In this document: piece after piece, positions 1-8,613 of the stretch
How positions within the stretch are numbered: position 1 is the first letter of the stretch
Layout: each line of letters opens with the position of its first letter
Assembly: GCA_945866285.1 (NCBI GenBank)
Contig: CAMBHC010000044.1
Span: 1 to 12,437, forward strand
DNA length: 12,437 nucleotides
Reading direction: 5' to 3'
Origin: Candidatus Sulfopaludibacter sp. SbA3
GTDB taxonomy: Bacteria; Acidobacteriota; Vicinamibacteria; Vicinamibacterales; UBA2999
Notes under the pieces: model-generated
Databases searched by the model: none
The model's input: the letters and a program-made list of their open reading frames with translations, nothing else
Told to the model about the DNA's origin: nothing
Made by a program: the position numbers and the translations under genes

Positions 1-908
1 CGCTGATCGAGCCGCTCCTGGACACCGAGCGCCGACACCTCGGCCAGCGACCGTTGCAGCGCGACGTCGAGGAGCGCGGCGGCCTGGGTGGGATTGGTAT
101 GCGCGCCGCCCACGGGCTCGATCACGATCTCGTCGATGACCTCGAGCCTGAGCAGGTCCGGGGCCGTGATCTTCAGCGCTTCCGCGGCTTCCACCTTCTT
201 CGCCGAGTCGCGCCACAGGATCGCCGCGCAGCCTTCGGGCGGAATCACGCTGTAGATCGCGAACTCGTGCATCAGGATGCGGTCGCCCACGGCGATGCCG
301 AGTGCCCCGCCACTGCCGCCCTCACCGTGCACGAGCACGATCACGGGTACTTCCAGCATGGCCATCTCGCGCAGGTTGAGCGCAATCGCTTCGGCCACAC
401 CGCGCTCCTCGGACTCGATGCCGGGAAACGCCGCCGGCGTGTCGACGAAACAGATGATCGGCCGGCTGAACTTCTGCGCCAATTCCATGGTGCGCAGCGC
501 CTTCCGATAGCCGTCGGGCCGCGCGTAGCCGAAGTTGCGGTAGATCTTCTGCTTGGTGTCGCTGCCCTTCTGGTGTCCGACCACCATGACCGGCGCGCCC
601 TTGTAGAACGCGGTGCCCGTGACGATCGCGTGGTCATCTGCAAAGCGGCGGTCGCCGTGGAGCTCGACGAAGTCCGTGAACAAGCGCTCGATGTAGTCGA
701 GCGTCGTCGGCCGGCCCGGATGCCGAGCCACCTGCACCCGCTGCCATGGCGTCAGGTTCTTGTAGAGTTCGCCGCGGATGGCAGAGACGCGCGTCTCGAG
801 CCGTGCGATTTCGCGGTCGCGGTCGTCGCTGATGGCGAGCGTTGACAGCGCCTCGATTTCCTTCAGCAGGATGGCGATGGGTTCTTCGAATTCAAGTAGG
901 TCAGGCAT
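1..908 (-). CDS. accA: Acetyl-CoA carboxylase carboxyltransferase subunit alpha (3' end off window)
   Basis: AccA pairs with AccD in the cytoplasmic carboxyltransferase that moves the carboxyl group from carboxybiotin-BCCP to acetyl-CoA, giving malonyl-CoA, the committed step of fatty acid synthesis. The translation begins MPDLLEFEEPIAILLKEIEA and carries AccA landmarks in order: WQRVQVARHPGRP and LDYIERLF near residues 60-80, ELHGDRRFADD, the FVDTPAAFPG segment, and the glycine-rich HGEGGSGGALGI around residue 195, followed by EFAIYSVIPPEGCAAILW. About 302 codons are visible. The E. coli protein has 319, so only a short C-terminal tail should be missing beyond base 1. The ATG at 906-908 is the first start after the dnaE stop and gives the normal N-terminus, though no clear Shine-Dalgarno sequence precedes it. 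It lies 39 bp downstream of dnaE on the same strand. The dnaE-accA order also occurs in E. coli. Identification is very secure. Confidence 0.97.
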   Translation of the reverse strand, partial: MPDLLEFEEPIAILLKEIEALSTLAISDDRDREIARLETRVSAIRGELYKNLTPWQRVQVARHPGRPTTLDYIERLFTDFVELHGDRRFADDHAIVTGTAFYKGAPVMVVGHQKGSDTKQKIYRNFGYARPDGYRKALRTMELAQKFSRPIICFVDTPAAFPGIESEERGVAEAIALNLREMAMLEVPVIVLVHGEGGSGGALGIAVGDRILMHEFAIYSVIPPEGCAAILWRDSAKKVEAAEALKITAPDLLRLEVIDEIVIEPVGGAHTNPTQAAALLDVALQRSLAEVSALGVQERLDQ

Positions 909-912
909 AAGC

Positions 913-944
913 GGGCTTGGGGACTTGAGGGCCTGAGGGCTGGG
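913..944. repeat. Four degenerate 8-bp tandem units in the dnaE-accA spacer
   Basis: On the plus strand the spacer reads as four consecutive octamers: GGGCTTGG, GGACTTGA, GGGCCTGA and GGGCTGGG. Together they fill nearly all of the 39 bp between the dnaE stop and the accA start. As transcribed (minus strand) the mRNA would be C-rich, of the form CCCTCAGG-CCCTCAAG-TCCCCAAG, and offers no ribosome binding site. The repeat is short and imperfect, so chance in GC-rich DNA remains possible. Confidence 0.5.
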
Positions 945-947
945 CCA

Positions 948-3900
948 TCACGAGTGAACGGTGACCGATCCTGGGCCACAGAGGCGTTCGACGTCGGCGA
1001 CGAACGCCTCCGAGGTCCTGACGCGAATCGACGAGGTGACGTCGGCCCGGACGATGACATGCCGCGCGCCGCCGTTCATTTCCACTTCGAGGGCGACTGG
1101 CCGGTCACCGCGGTGCTTGGGCAGTAACTCCCAAAGCGCCTCAATCGTCTCACGCGGGCAGGTGTCCTTCAACCGGATCCTGACGCCGCGCGACAGCCGC
1201 TCCTTGAGCAGCGCCAGGGGCATCATGTCGGTGCACTGGAAGCGGGAGTTCTCTTCGTCGCGTTCGAACTTACCGCGAACCAGCAGCAGGGCGCCGTTCT
1301 CGATCACCGTGCGGTGTTTGCCGTACATTTCCGGGAACACCACCACCTCGACCGAGCTCTGGTGATCCTCGAGCGTGAACACGCACATCGGATCGCCCTT
1401 CTTGGTCTTCAGGCCGCGGAAGCCGCCGACGATGCCACCGACATACACGTCGTCGATGACCAGCCGGCCCGGGGCGCCATCAAGACCCTCAGGAATCTCG
1501 CTGAGCGTGAGGTCGCCCACGGTCTTGGCGCCGAACGCGCGCAGGCTCTCGGCGTGGCGATTGATCGGGTGGCCGCTGAGATAGAGACCGAGCGCTTCTT
1601 TCTCGTGCGACAGCAACTCCATCTCGGTCCAGGGCGGCGAATCGGGCAAGCGAATGATCGACAGTCCGCCCTCGTCCCCGCCGCCAAACAAATCGGCCTG
1701 GCCTTGATCGCGATCGCGTTGTGTGCGGTTGCCGTGTTCAATGGCGCTGTCGACGGCACCGAACAACTTGGCGCGGCCGGCAATCAAGGGGACGTCCGTG
1801 GGAAGCAGGCGGTCGCACGCGCCTGAGCGGACCAGGGCTTCGAGCACCTTCTTGTTCACCAGCCGCAGATCGAGCTCTTCGCAGAGCTGATGGACGGAGG
1901 TGATGCGGCCGGTGCGTTCGCGCACCTCGATCAGGCTGCGGATGGCGCCTTCGCCGAGACCCTTGATGGCCGTGAGCCCGAACCGCACGCCTTCGGGGAC
2001 CACCGTGAAGTGCAACTGGCTCTCGTTGATGTCGGGCGGCAGCACCGCGATGCCCCGCTCGCGCGATTCACTGATGTAGACGGCCAGCTTCTCGGTGTTG
2101 GCGGCTTCAATCGTCAACAAGGCGGCCGCAAAGTGGCGCGGGAAGTTGGCCTTGAGGTACGCCGTCTGGTAGGCCAGGAACGCGTACGCCGTCGAGTGCG
2201 ACTTGTTGAAGCCGTACCCGGCGAAGAACTCCATCAACTCGAAGATCTTGCTGGCCTTCTTCTCGCTGACGTTCTTCTCCAGCGCGCCCTTCATGAAGGC
2301 TTCGCGCTGCTTCGCCATGACCTTGGGATCTTTTTTGCCCATGGCCTTGCGCAGCACGTCGGACTGGCCCATGGTGAAGCCGGCCACCACCGAGGCCATG
2401 CGCATGACCTGTTCCTGGTAGGCGATGACGCCGTAGGTATCGGCGAGCACCGGCTCCAGGACCGGCAGGTCATACTTCACCACGCTGCGCCCGGCCTTGC
2501 GGTTGATGTAGTCGTCCACCATGCCGCCCTTGAGCGGACCTGGGCGATACAGCGCGTTCATGGCGATCAGGTCTTCGAGCCGTTGCGGCTTGGCGCGGCG
2601 CAGGATTTCGCGCATGCCCGAGCTCTCAAACTGGAAGATGCCGTAGGTCTGGCCGTCGACAAACAACTGATACGTCTTCGCATCGTCCAGCGGCACGTTG
2701 TCGATGTCGAGGACGATGTTCTCGGTGCGCTTGATCTCGGCGAGCGCATCGTTGATCAACGTGAGCGTGCTGAGGCCCAGGAAGTCCATTTTCAGCAGGC
2801 CGACGCGTTCGACCTCCTTCATGGCCCACTGGGTCGTGATTTCGTCGCGGTTGCTCTTGTAGAGCGGCGCGTAATCGGTAATCGGTCCCGGCGCGATCAC
2901 GACGCCGGCGGCGTGGACGCCGGCATTCCTGGAAACACCCTCGAGCCGCTTGCCCATCTCCAGCACGTCGTTGACGCGGCTGTCAGCGCGGGCCATGTCG
3001 CGCAGAATGGGATTCTCGGCCAGCGCTTTCTCGAGCGTCATGTCGAGCGCCGGCGGAATCTGCTTGGCGATCTTGTCGACGTCCGCGTACGGCATGTCCA
3101 TGACGCGGCCGACATCGCGAATGACCGCCTTGGCCTTCATGGTGCCGAAGGTGATGATCTGCGAGACGTTCTCGCGACCGTACTTGTCGGTCACGTAGGC
3201 GATCACTTCCCCACGCCGCCGCTCGCAGAAGTCGACGTCGATATCGGGCAGCGACACGCGCTCGGGATTCAGGAAGCGCTCGAAAATCAGGTCGTAGTGC
3301 AGCGGATCGACGTCGGTGATGCGCAGCGCCCAGGCGACCAGGCTGCCGGCGGCCGAGCCGCGGCCCGGTCCGACCGGGATGCCGTGCTCGCGCGCGTAGC
3401 GGATGAAATCCCACACGATCATGAAGTACCCGGGGTACTCCATCTTCTTGATCATGGCGATCTCGTACGCGAGGCGCTCGTCGTACTCGGCCAGCGTGTG
3501 ACGAAGCTCGCCCTTCTCGTCGGTCTGGCGCAGGCGCTCGAGCCGCACCTTGAAGCCTTCGCGGGTGACATGCTCGAAGTACTCGTCGAGGGTGAAGCCC
3601 TCGGGCACGGCAAACGTCGGCAGGTGATTCTGGCCCGACGGAATGGTGACGTTGCAGCGCTCGGCGATCAGCAACGTGTTCTTCATGGCCTCGGGATAGT
3701 CCCCGAACACCTCGGCCATCTGCGCGGCGGTCTTCAGGAAGAACTGATCGCCGTGATACTTCAGGCGGTTCTCGTCGTTGACCGACTTGCCGGTGCCTAT
3801 GCACAGCAGGATGTCGTGCGGCTTGTGGTCGCCGTGGCGCAGGTAGTGCACGTCGTTGGTGACGACCAGTGGCATCTCCAGGTCGCGCGCAATCGGAATC

Positions 3901-4469
3901 AGGCCGTTGTTGACGATGCGCTGCTCTTCAATGCCCTGGAACTGCATTTCGAGGAAGAAGTTGCCCTTGCCGAGGATGTCGCGGTACTGCGCCGCCGCGG
4001 CGAGCGCCTTTGGCATCTGCTCGGCGCGAATGCCACACGCGACCTCCCCCTTGAGGCAACTGCTCAGGCCAATCAGCCCTTCGGCGTGTTGCGCGAGGAG
4101 TGCCTTGTCGATGCGCGGCTTGTAGTAAAAGCCTTCGGTATAGCCGGCCGACACCAGCTTGATGAGGTTCTTGAACCCCTTCTCGTTCTCGGCCAGCAGC
4201 ACCAGATGGTTGGCCGTCTCGCCGGGCGTCCCGCTCTTGTCGCGGCGATCACCGGGCGCCACGTAGACTTCGCAGCCGAGGATGGGGTTGATGCCGCGCT
4301 TGCGCGCGGCGTCGTGGAACACCACCGACGAGAACATGTTGCCGTGCTCGGTCACGGCCAGGGCCGGCATCTTCAGCCGCTGGGCCTCGTCCAGCAACTC
4401 GTCGATGCGGCAGGCGCCGTCGAGCAGCGAGAACTCGGTGTGCAGGTGAAGGTGGACGAAGTCGTTCAT
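948..4469 (-). CDS. dnaE: DNA polymerase III subunit alpha, DnaE type
   Basis: This is the 1173-residue catalytic subunit of the replicative polymerase, close in length to E. coli DnaE (1160). The N-terminal PHP domain (about residues 1-280) opens with FVHLHLHTEFSLLDG and carries a complete apparent metal-ligand set: H8, H10, D17, H42, E67, H88, C138, D206 and H208. The polymerase core contains GPGRGSAAGSLVAW, then the catalytic motif PDIDVDF at 408-414 with its aspartates. The third catalytic aspartate is probably D562 in KMDFLGL. The fingers region includes RPGPLKGGMVDDYI and FAGYGFNKSHSTAYA. A helix-hairpin-helix segment and an OB fold follow (roughly 1000-1080, GRLVIDDVYVGGIV onward). The ATG at 4467-4469 lies 13 bp after the guaA stop, so the two are likely cotranscribed and dnaE probably depends on the guaA promoter. 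No separate exonuclease domain (PolC type) is present. Identification is essentially certain. Confidence 0.98.
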   Translation of the reverse strand: MNDFVHLHLHTEFSLLDGACRIDELLDEAQRLKMPALAVTEHGNMFSSVVFHDAARKRGINPILGCEVYVAPGDRRDKSGTPGETANHLVLLAENEKGFKNLIKLVSAGYTEGFYYKPRIDKALLAQHAEGLIGLSSCLKGEVACGIRAEQMPKALAAAAQYRDILGKGNFFLEMQFQGIEEQRIVNNGLIPIARDLEMPLVVTNDVHYLRHGDHKPHDILLCIGTGKSVNDENRLKYHGDQFFLKTAAQMAEVFGDYPEAMKNTLLIAERCNVTIPSGQNHLPTFAVPEGFTLDEYFEHVTREGFKVRLERLRQTDEKGELRHTLAEYDERLAYEIAMIKKMEYPGYFMIVWDFIRYAREHGIPVGPGRGSAAGSLVAWALRITDVDPLHYDLIFERFLNPERVSLPDIDVDFCERRRGEVIAYVTDKYGRENVSQIITFGTMKAKAVIRDVGRVMDMPYADVDKIAKQIPPALDMTLEKALAENPILRDMARADSRVNDVLEMGKRLEGVSRNAGVHAAGVVIAPGPITDYAPLYKSNRDEITTQWAMKEVERVGLLKMDFLGLSTLTLINDALAEIKRTENIVLDIDNVPLDDAKTYQLFVDGQTYGIFQFESSGMREILRRAKPQRLEDLIAMNALYRPGPLKGGMVDDYINRKAGRSVVKYDLPVLEPVLADTYGVIAYQEQVMRMASVVAGFTMGQSDVLRKAMGKKDPKVMAKQREAFMKGALEKNVSEKKASKIFELMEFFAGYGFNKSHSTAYAFLAYQTAYLKANFPRHFAAALLTIEAANTEKLAVYISESRERGIAVLPPDINESQLHFTVVPEGVRFGLTAIKGLGEGAIRSLIEVRERTGRITSVHQLCEELDLRLVNKKVLEALVRSGACDRLLPTDVPLIAGRAKLFGAVDSAIEHGNRTQRDRDQGQADLFGGGDEGGLSIIRLPDSPPWTEMELLSHEKEALGLYLSGHPINRHAESLRAFGAKTVGDLTLSEIPEGLDGAPGRLVIDDVYVGGIVGGFRGLKTKKGDPMCVFTLEDHQSSVEVVVFPEMYGKHRTVIENGALLLVRGKFERDEENSRFQCTDMMPLALLKERLSRGVRIRLKDTCPRETIEALWELLPKHRGDRPVALEVEMNGGARHVIVRADVTSSIRVRTSEAFVADVERLCGPGSVTVHS

Positions 4470-4482
4470 GACCGGCGGGGTG

Positions 4483-6024
<1,542 letters not shown>

Positions 6025-6050
6025 GGAATCTCGAATGAGAGGTAAGCCGC

Positions 6051-6056
6051 TATTAT
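6051..6056 (+). promoter_or_regulatory. Candidate -10 element for the propeller gene, overlapping the guaA -10
   Basis: On the plus strand TATTAT (five of six matches to TATAAT) ends 8 bp before the ATG at 6065. Transcription starting at the usual distance would begin at or within a few bases of that ATG, implying a leaderless or nearly leaderless mRNA. This fits the lack of a well-spaced Shine-Dalgarno sequence. The hexamer shares five bases with the opposite-strand guaA -10. The -35 is not convincing, so this is a candidate only. Confidence 0.4.
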
Positions 6057-6057
6057 A
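6052..6057 (-). promoter_or_regulatory. Probable -10 element of the guaA-dnaE-accA operon
   Basis: The minus strand reads a perfect TATAAT, 27 bp upstream of the guaA GTG, in otherwise GC-rich DNA. A start about 7 nt downstream would give a leader of roughly 20 nt. A -35 at the usual 17-bp spacing would be CGAACA (6075-6080), which matches TTGACA at only three of six positions and lies inside the divergent coding sequence. The -10 is strong and the -35 weak. No experimental support is visible. Confidence 0.6.
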
Positions 6058-6064
6058 AGGGCTG

Positions 6065-7147
6065 ATGGCCCTTTTGTTCGCGGCGCTGATCGCGATTCTT
6101 CAGGCTCCCGTAACCACGGTGGCGCCGCTCGACCCGCGCTGGTCGATTCCCTTCGACACGCCGCCCGTGGCCGCGGCCGGATTTGACGCGACGACGGCCT
6201 ACGTTCCTCTCAAGGGGGGCCAGCTCGCGGCAGTGGATCTCGAGAACGGCACCGTTCGGTGGCGCCTGGATGTCGCGACGGCGTTCACGCCGGCCACCGG
6301 CGACGGCCTGGTGTTTACCACCACGGAATCGTTGATTGAAGCCCGCGACGCGCTGACGGGCGCCACGCGTTGGCGCACGCCGCTCCCGGGTGGCGCGGCG
6401 GTGCCGCTTTACTGGGACACCGGCTGGCTCCTCGCCTCGACTCCCAACGGCGATCTCACCGCGTTTCGCGCGTCGGACGGCACCTTGGTCTGGCGCCAGC
6501 CGCTTGGCGCGCCGCTCGCCACGGCTCCGGCGCCAGCCCTGGACCGGCTCTATTTGCCGCTTGCCGACAACCGGCTCGTCTCGGTGCTGCTGACCTCGGG
6601 TGAAACCAGGTGGTCGCGCATGCTGACCTCTCGCATCACCGGTTTGCTCGCCCTGGATGACCAACTCGTGTTCGGGACGGCCGGTCACCAGGTCGTCAGC
6701 GTGAGCCTGACCACGGGCCGCGAACGCTGGGCATGGGACGTGGGCGGCGACGTGTCGGGGCTGCCGGCCGCCGATGGGAAGCGCATCTACTTCGCCGCGC
6801 GCGACAACGTGCTGCGCGCCGTCGATCGCAAGAGCGGCAACCTGCGCTGGAGCGCGACGCTGCCGTCGCGGCCGTCGGGTAGTCCCCTGCCGCTGCCGAA
6901 CATGGTGCTGATGCCACTGGTGGGCTCGGCCATTGCCGGCTTCGACCTCGAACTGGGCAAGGCCGCGGTCACCGTGCAATCAGCCGGTGAGATTGGCCTG
7001 CAACCGTTCTTCCGGCCCAACGCGCGGCCGACGGCGGTCAGGCTGGTGACGGTCAGCCGCGAGGGCCAGCTACAGGGATTCGCGCAGCGGTTCGAGCCGG
7101 TGCCGGTGCCGCTGGATGTGTTGCCAGGCGTCCCCGCTGTGCCCTAG
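6065..7147 (+). CDS. PQQ-type (BamB-like) beta-propeller repeat protein, probably exported
   Basis: The 360-residue product is built almost entirely of propeller blades. Tryptophans recur about every 40 residues (W26, W66, W103, W143, W183, W222, W262), most inside the outer-strand signature of PQQ/BamB blades, such as LAAVDLENGTVRW, LTAFRASDGTLVW and LRAVDRKSGNLRW. A seven- or eight-bladed ring is expected. The N-terminus MALLFAALIAILQAPV is short and hydrophobic, suggesting a signal peptide, though it has no early basic residue. There is no cysteine lipobox, so it differs from lipoprotein BamB. No dehydrogenase catalytic motif is visible, so it is more likely a scaffold or binding protein than a PQQ enzyme. 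The in-frame stop at 6056-6058 limits the start to 6065 or a little upstream. It stands alone on its strand, divergent from guaA and convergent with the aminotransferase. The fold is secure; the function is unknown. Confidence 0.85.
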   Translation: MALLFAALIAILQAPVTTVAPLDPRWSIPFDTPPVAAAGFDATTAYVPLKGGQLAAVDLENGTVRWRLDVATAFTPATGDGLVFTTTESLIEARDALTGATRWRTPLPGGAAVPLYWDTGWLLASTPNGDLTAFRASDGTLVWRQPLGAPLATAPAPALDRLYLPLADNRLVSVLLTSGETRWSRMLTSRITGLLALDDQLVFGTAGHQVVSVSLTTGRERWAWDVGGDVSGLPAADGKRIYFAARDNVLRAVDRKSGNLRWSATLPSRPSGSPLPLPNMVLMPLVGSAIAGFDLELGKAAVTVQSAGEIGLQPFFRPNARPTAVRLVTVSREGQLQGFAQRFEPVPVPLDVLPGVPAVP

Positions 7148-7148
7148 G

Positions 7149-7219
7149 CCACCGATTCGGCGAGATCAAGTACAGCCACAGATTAGCCACAGATTAGGCA
7201 CAGATTAGTCACCGATTAC
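7149..7219 (+). repeat. Left array of 11-bp CCACAGATTAG-type repeats
   Basis: Four exactly abutting 11-bp units lie at 7176-7219: CCACAGATTAG twice, GCACAGATTAG, then TCACCGATTAC. A fifth related unit (CCACCGATTCG, 7149-7159) directly follows the propeller gene's TAG stop and is separated from the rest by a 16-bp spacer ending in TACAG. There are no long unique spacers, so this is not a CRISPR. The 11-bp period is close to one helical turn. A similar array lies in reverse orientation at 7365-7414, with the same TACAG lead-in on the opposite strand. Confidence 0.8.
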
Positions 7220-7364
7220 GGCCACTCATGGGTGCTCACATCTCACCCATCGGGGCTCACACCGAACAGCCCTGACGAATCCCGCGAACCAGTTCCGGTG
7301 AGTAGTCATCGGATTACTCTCGCACCATCTGGATGTCGGGAGCCGGGGCGTCGCGGGTTGCGCA
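7220..7364. other. Non-coding region between the inverted arrays, with potential hairpins and a direct repeat
   Basis: No gene is apparent here. Three successive potential stems can be read. ATGGGTG (7228-7234) pairs with CACCCAT (7244-7250) over a 9-nt loop. CGGGGCT (7251-7257) pairs with AGCCCTG (7268-7274), with one G-T wobble. GGTGAGTA (7297-7304) pairs with TACT (7315-7318) and CACC (7323-7326) around a 4-nt bulge. Two 16-bp direct copies, at 7225-7240 and 7246-7261, agree at 13 positions and are offset by 21 bp. The first two stems use this duplication. None is followed by a T-run, so a classical intrinsic terminator is not evident on either strand. Confidence 0.45.
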
Positions 7365-7414
7365 GCAATCGGTGACTAATCTGCGTCTAATCGGTGGCTG
7401 TATTCAATCAGTGG
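7365..7414 (-). repeat. Right array of 11-bp repeats, inverted relative to the left array
   Basis: Read on the minus strand, units run CCACTGATTGA (7414-7404), then after TACAG come CCACCGATTAG (7397-7387), ACGCAGATTAG (7386-7376) and TCACCGATTGC (7375-7365). The order, the TACAG lead-in and the terminal TCACCGATT unit all mirror the left array, which has one extra unit. The arms could pair as a long imperfect inverted repeat around a loop of about 145 nt. The outermost unit overlaps the end of the aminotransferase gene and supplies its TGA stop. Confidence 0.75.
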
Positions 7415-8613
7415 CTGTTGATAGCCGTCGCAAGGCGAGCGATGCCCTCGGTGATCTGTTCGTGGCTAATCCCCGCGAACGACAGCCGCGCAAATCCGTG
7501 GCCCTGCCCGTCCACGAAGAACGCGCTGCCCAGCACGAAGCTCACCCTGGCCTTCAGCGCCCGCTCGAACAGTTCGCGATCATCGACGCCCTCGGGCAAC
7601 TCGATCCACAGGAAGAAACCGCCGCGCGGCGATGTCCACTTGACGCGCCCCGCGAGGGACGACTGCAGCGCCTGCTCCATCACGCTGCGCTTCGCCTGGT
7701 AGTGCGCGCGTAGCCCTGGCGCGATCCGATCGACGACGCCACGATCCATGGCGCCGTGGACGATGCGCTGGTCGAAGAGGCTGCTGCAGATGTCGGTGGC
7801 TTGCTTGGCCAGCTCGACCCGCTGCGCGATCTCGCGTGGTGCGACCAGCCACGCAACCCGAAGGCCCGGCACGAGGACCTTGGAGAAGCTGCCCAGATAG
7901 ATGACGCGGCCGTCCGTGTCGTCGGCCTTGATCGGCCGCGTGTCGGCTGCCGTGGTCACGTCCTCGAAGTAGACCGGCCCGTACGGATCGTCCTCAAGAA
8001 TCAACAGGTCATGCCGTCGCGCGAACTCCAGCAATGCGAGCCGCCGCGCGCGGCTCATCAACAGGCCCGCCGGATTCTGGAAGTTCGGCGTCACGTAGAT
8101 GAACTTGGCGGTCTTGCCGCCGGCCTTGATGCCAGTGACCGCGGCTTCAAGCGCAACGAGATCGATTCCTTCACTGTCCTGCGGCACGCCGGCGAACTGT
8201 CCCTGCAAGTTGTGGAACGCGGCGATCGCGCCGCTGTAGGTCGGCAGTTCGACCAGGATGACGTCACCGGGATCGATCAACACGCGGCCCAGCAGGTCGA
8301 GGCCCTGTTGCGACCCCGTCGTGATGACCATGTCCTCGAACGCCGCCGTGATGGCGCGGTCGTGGAGCGTCTTCGCGATCAGTTGCTCGATCAGCGGCCG
8401 ATAGCCGCGCGTCGCGCCGTACTGCAGCGTGTTGCCGTCCCGCTGGGCCAGCAGGTCGGCGGTGATCGCCGCGAGGTCGTCCCACGGAAACACGTCAGGC
8501 GCGGGATATCCAGCCGCGAGCGAGATCAGGCCGGGCACCGCGGCGCCGAGTATGCCGCTGCGGCGGATGGCTGATTCCTGGAAGTTCTGGGCGGCGGTTG
8601 AAAGATGCGTCAT
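7408..8613 (-). CDS. PLP-dependent aminotransferase, class I/II fold (LysN/2-aminoadipate or MocR-like aminotransferase group)
   Basis: The 401-residue protein has fold-type I aminotransferase hallmarks: LQYGATRGYRPLIEQL near 63-78, ITTGSQQGLDLLGRVLIDPG (97-116) for the phosphate-binding region, PNFQNPAG with N180, EDDPYG with D208/D209 and Y211, the Schiff-base lysine K245 in GSFSKVLVPGLRVAW, and a C-terminal ARLSFAG arginine that should bind the substrate carboxylate. It resembles the stand-alone enzymes related to 2-aminoadipate and branched or aromatic amino acid transaminases. No MocR DNA-binding domain precedes it. The substrate cannot be read from the sequence. The frame stays open upstream to 8937, but the ATG at 8611-8613 is chosen because it overlaps the preceding gene's stop as ATGA and gives the standard N-terminus. 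The last codons, encoding N-S-H, and the TGA lie in an 11-bp repeat unit. It is likely translated by coupling to the membrane protein gene. Confidence 0.93.
   Translation of the reverse strand: MTHLSTAAQNFQESAIRRSGILGAAVPGLISLAAGYPAPDVFPWDDLAAITADLLAQRDGNTLQYGATRGYRPLIEQLIAKTLHDRAITAAFEDMVITTGSQQGLDLLGRVLIDPGDVILVELPTYSGAIAAFHNLQGQFAGVPQDSEGIDLVALEAAVTGIKAGGKTAKFIYVTPNFQNPAGLLMSRARRLALLEFARRHDLLILEDDPYGPVYFEDVTTAADTRPIKADDTDGRVIYLGSFSKVLVPGLRVAWLVAPREIAQRVELAKQATDICSSLFDQRIVHGAMDRGVVDRIAPGLRAHYQAKRSVMEQALQSSLAGRVKWTSPRGGFFLWIELPEGVDDRELFERALKARVSFVLGSAFFVDGQGHGFARLSFAGISHEQITEGIARLATAINSH

Noticed and set aside
6025..6064. Purine-type riboswitch or attenuator upstream of guaA
   Set aside because: The gap to the divergent gene is 40 bp and the predicted leader is about 20 nt, too short for an aptamer.
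7176..7219. Possible CRISPR array
   Set aside because: Units are 11 bp and directly abutting, there are no unique spacers of 25-40 bp, and no cas genes are nearby.
7228..7274. Intrinsic terminators at the convergent junction
   Set aside because: Stems of 7 bp exist, but no T-run follows on either strand, so they are reported only as potential structure.
7148..7407. tRNA or other recognisable RNA gene in the only gap longer than 100 bp
   Set aside because: No cloverleaf, T-loop GTTCRANNC motif or other known RNA consensus could be found on either strand.
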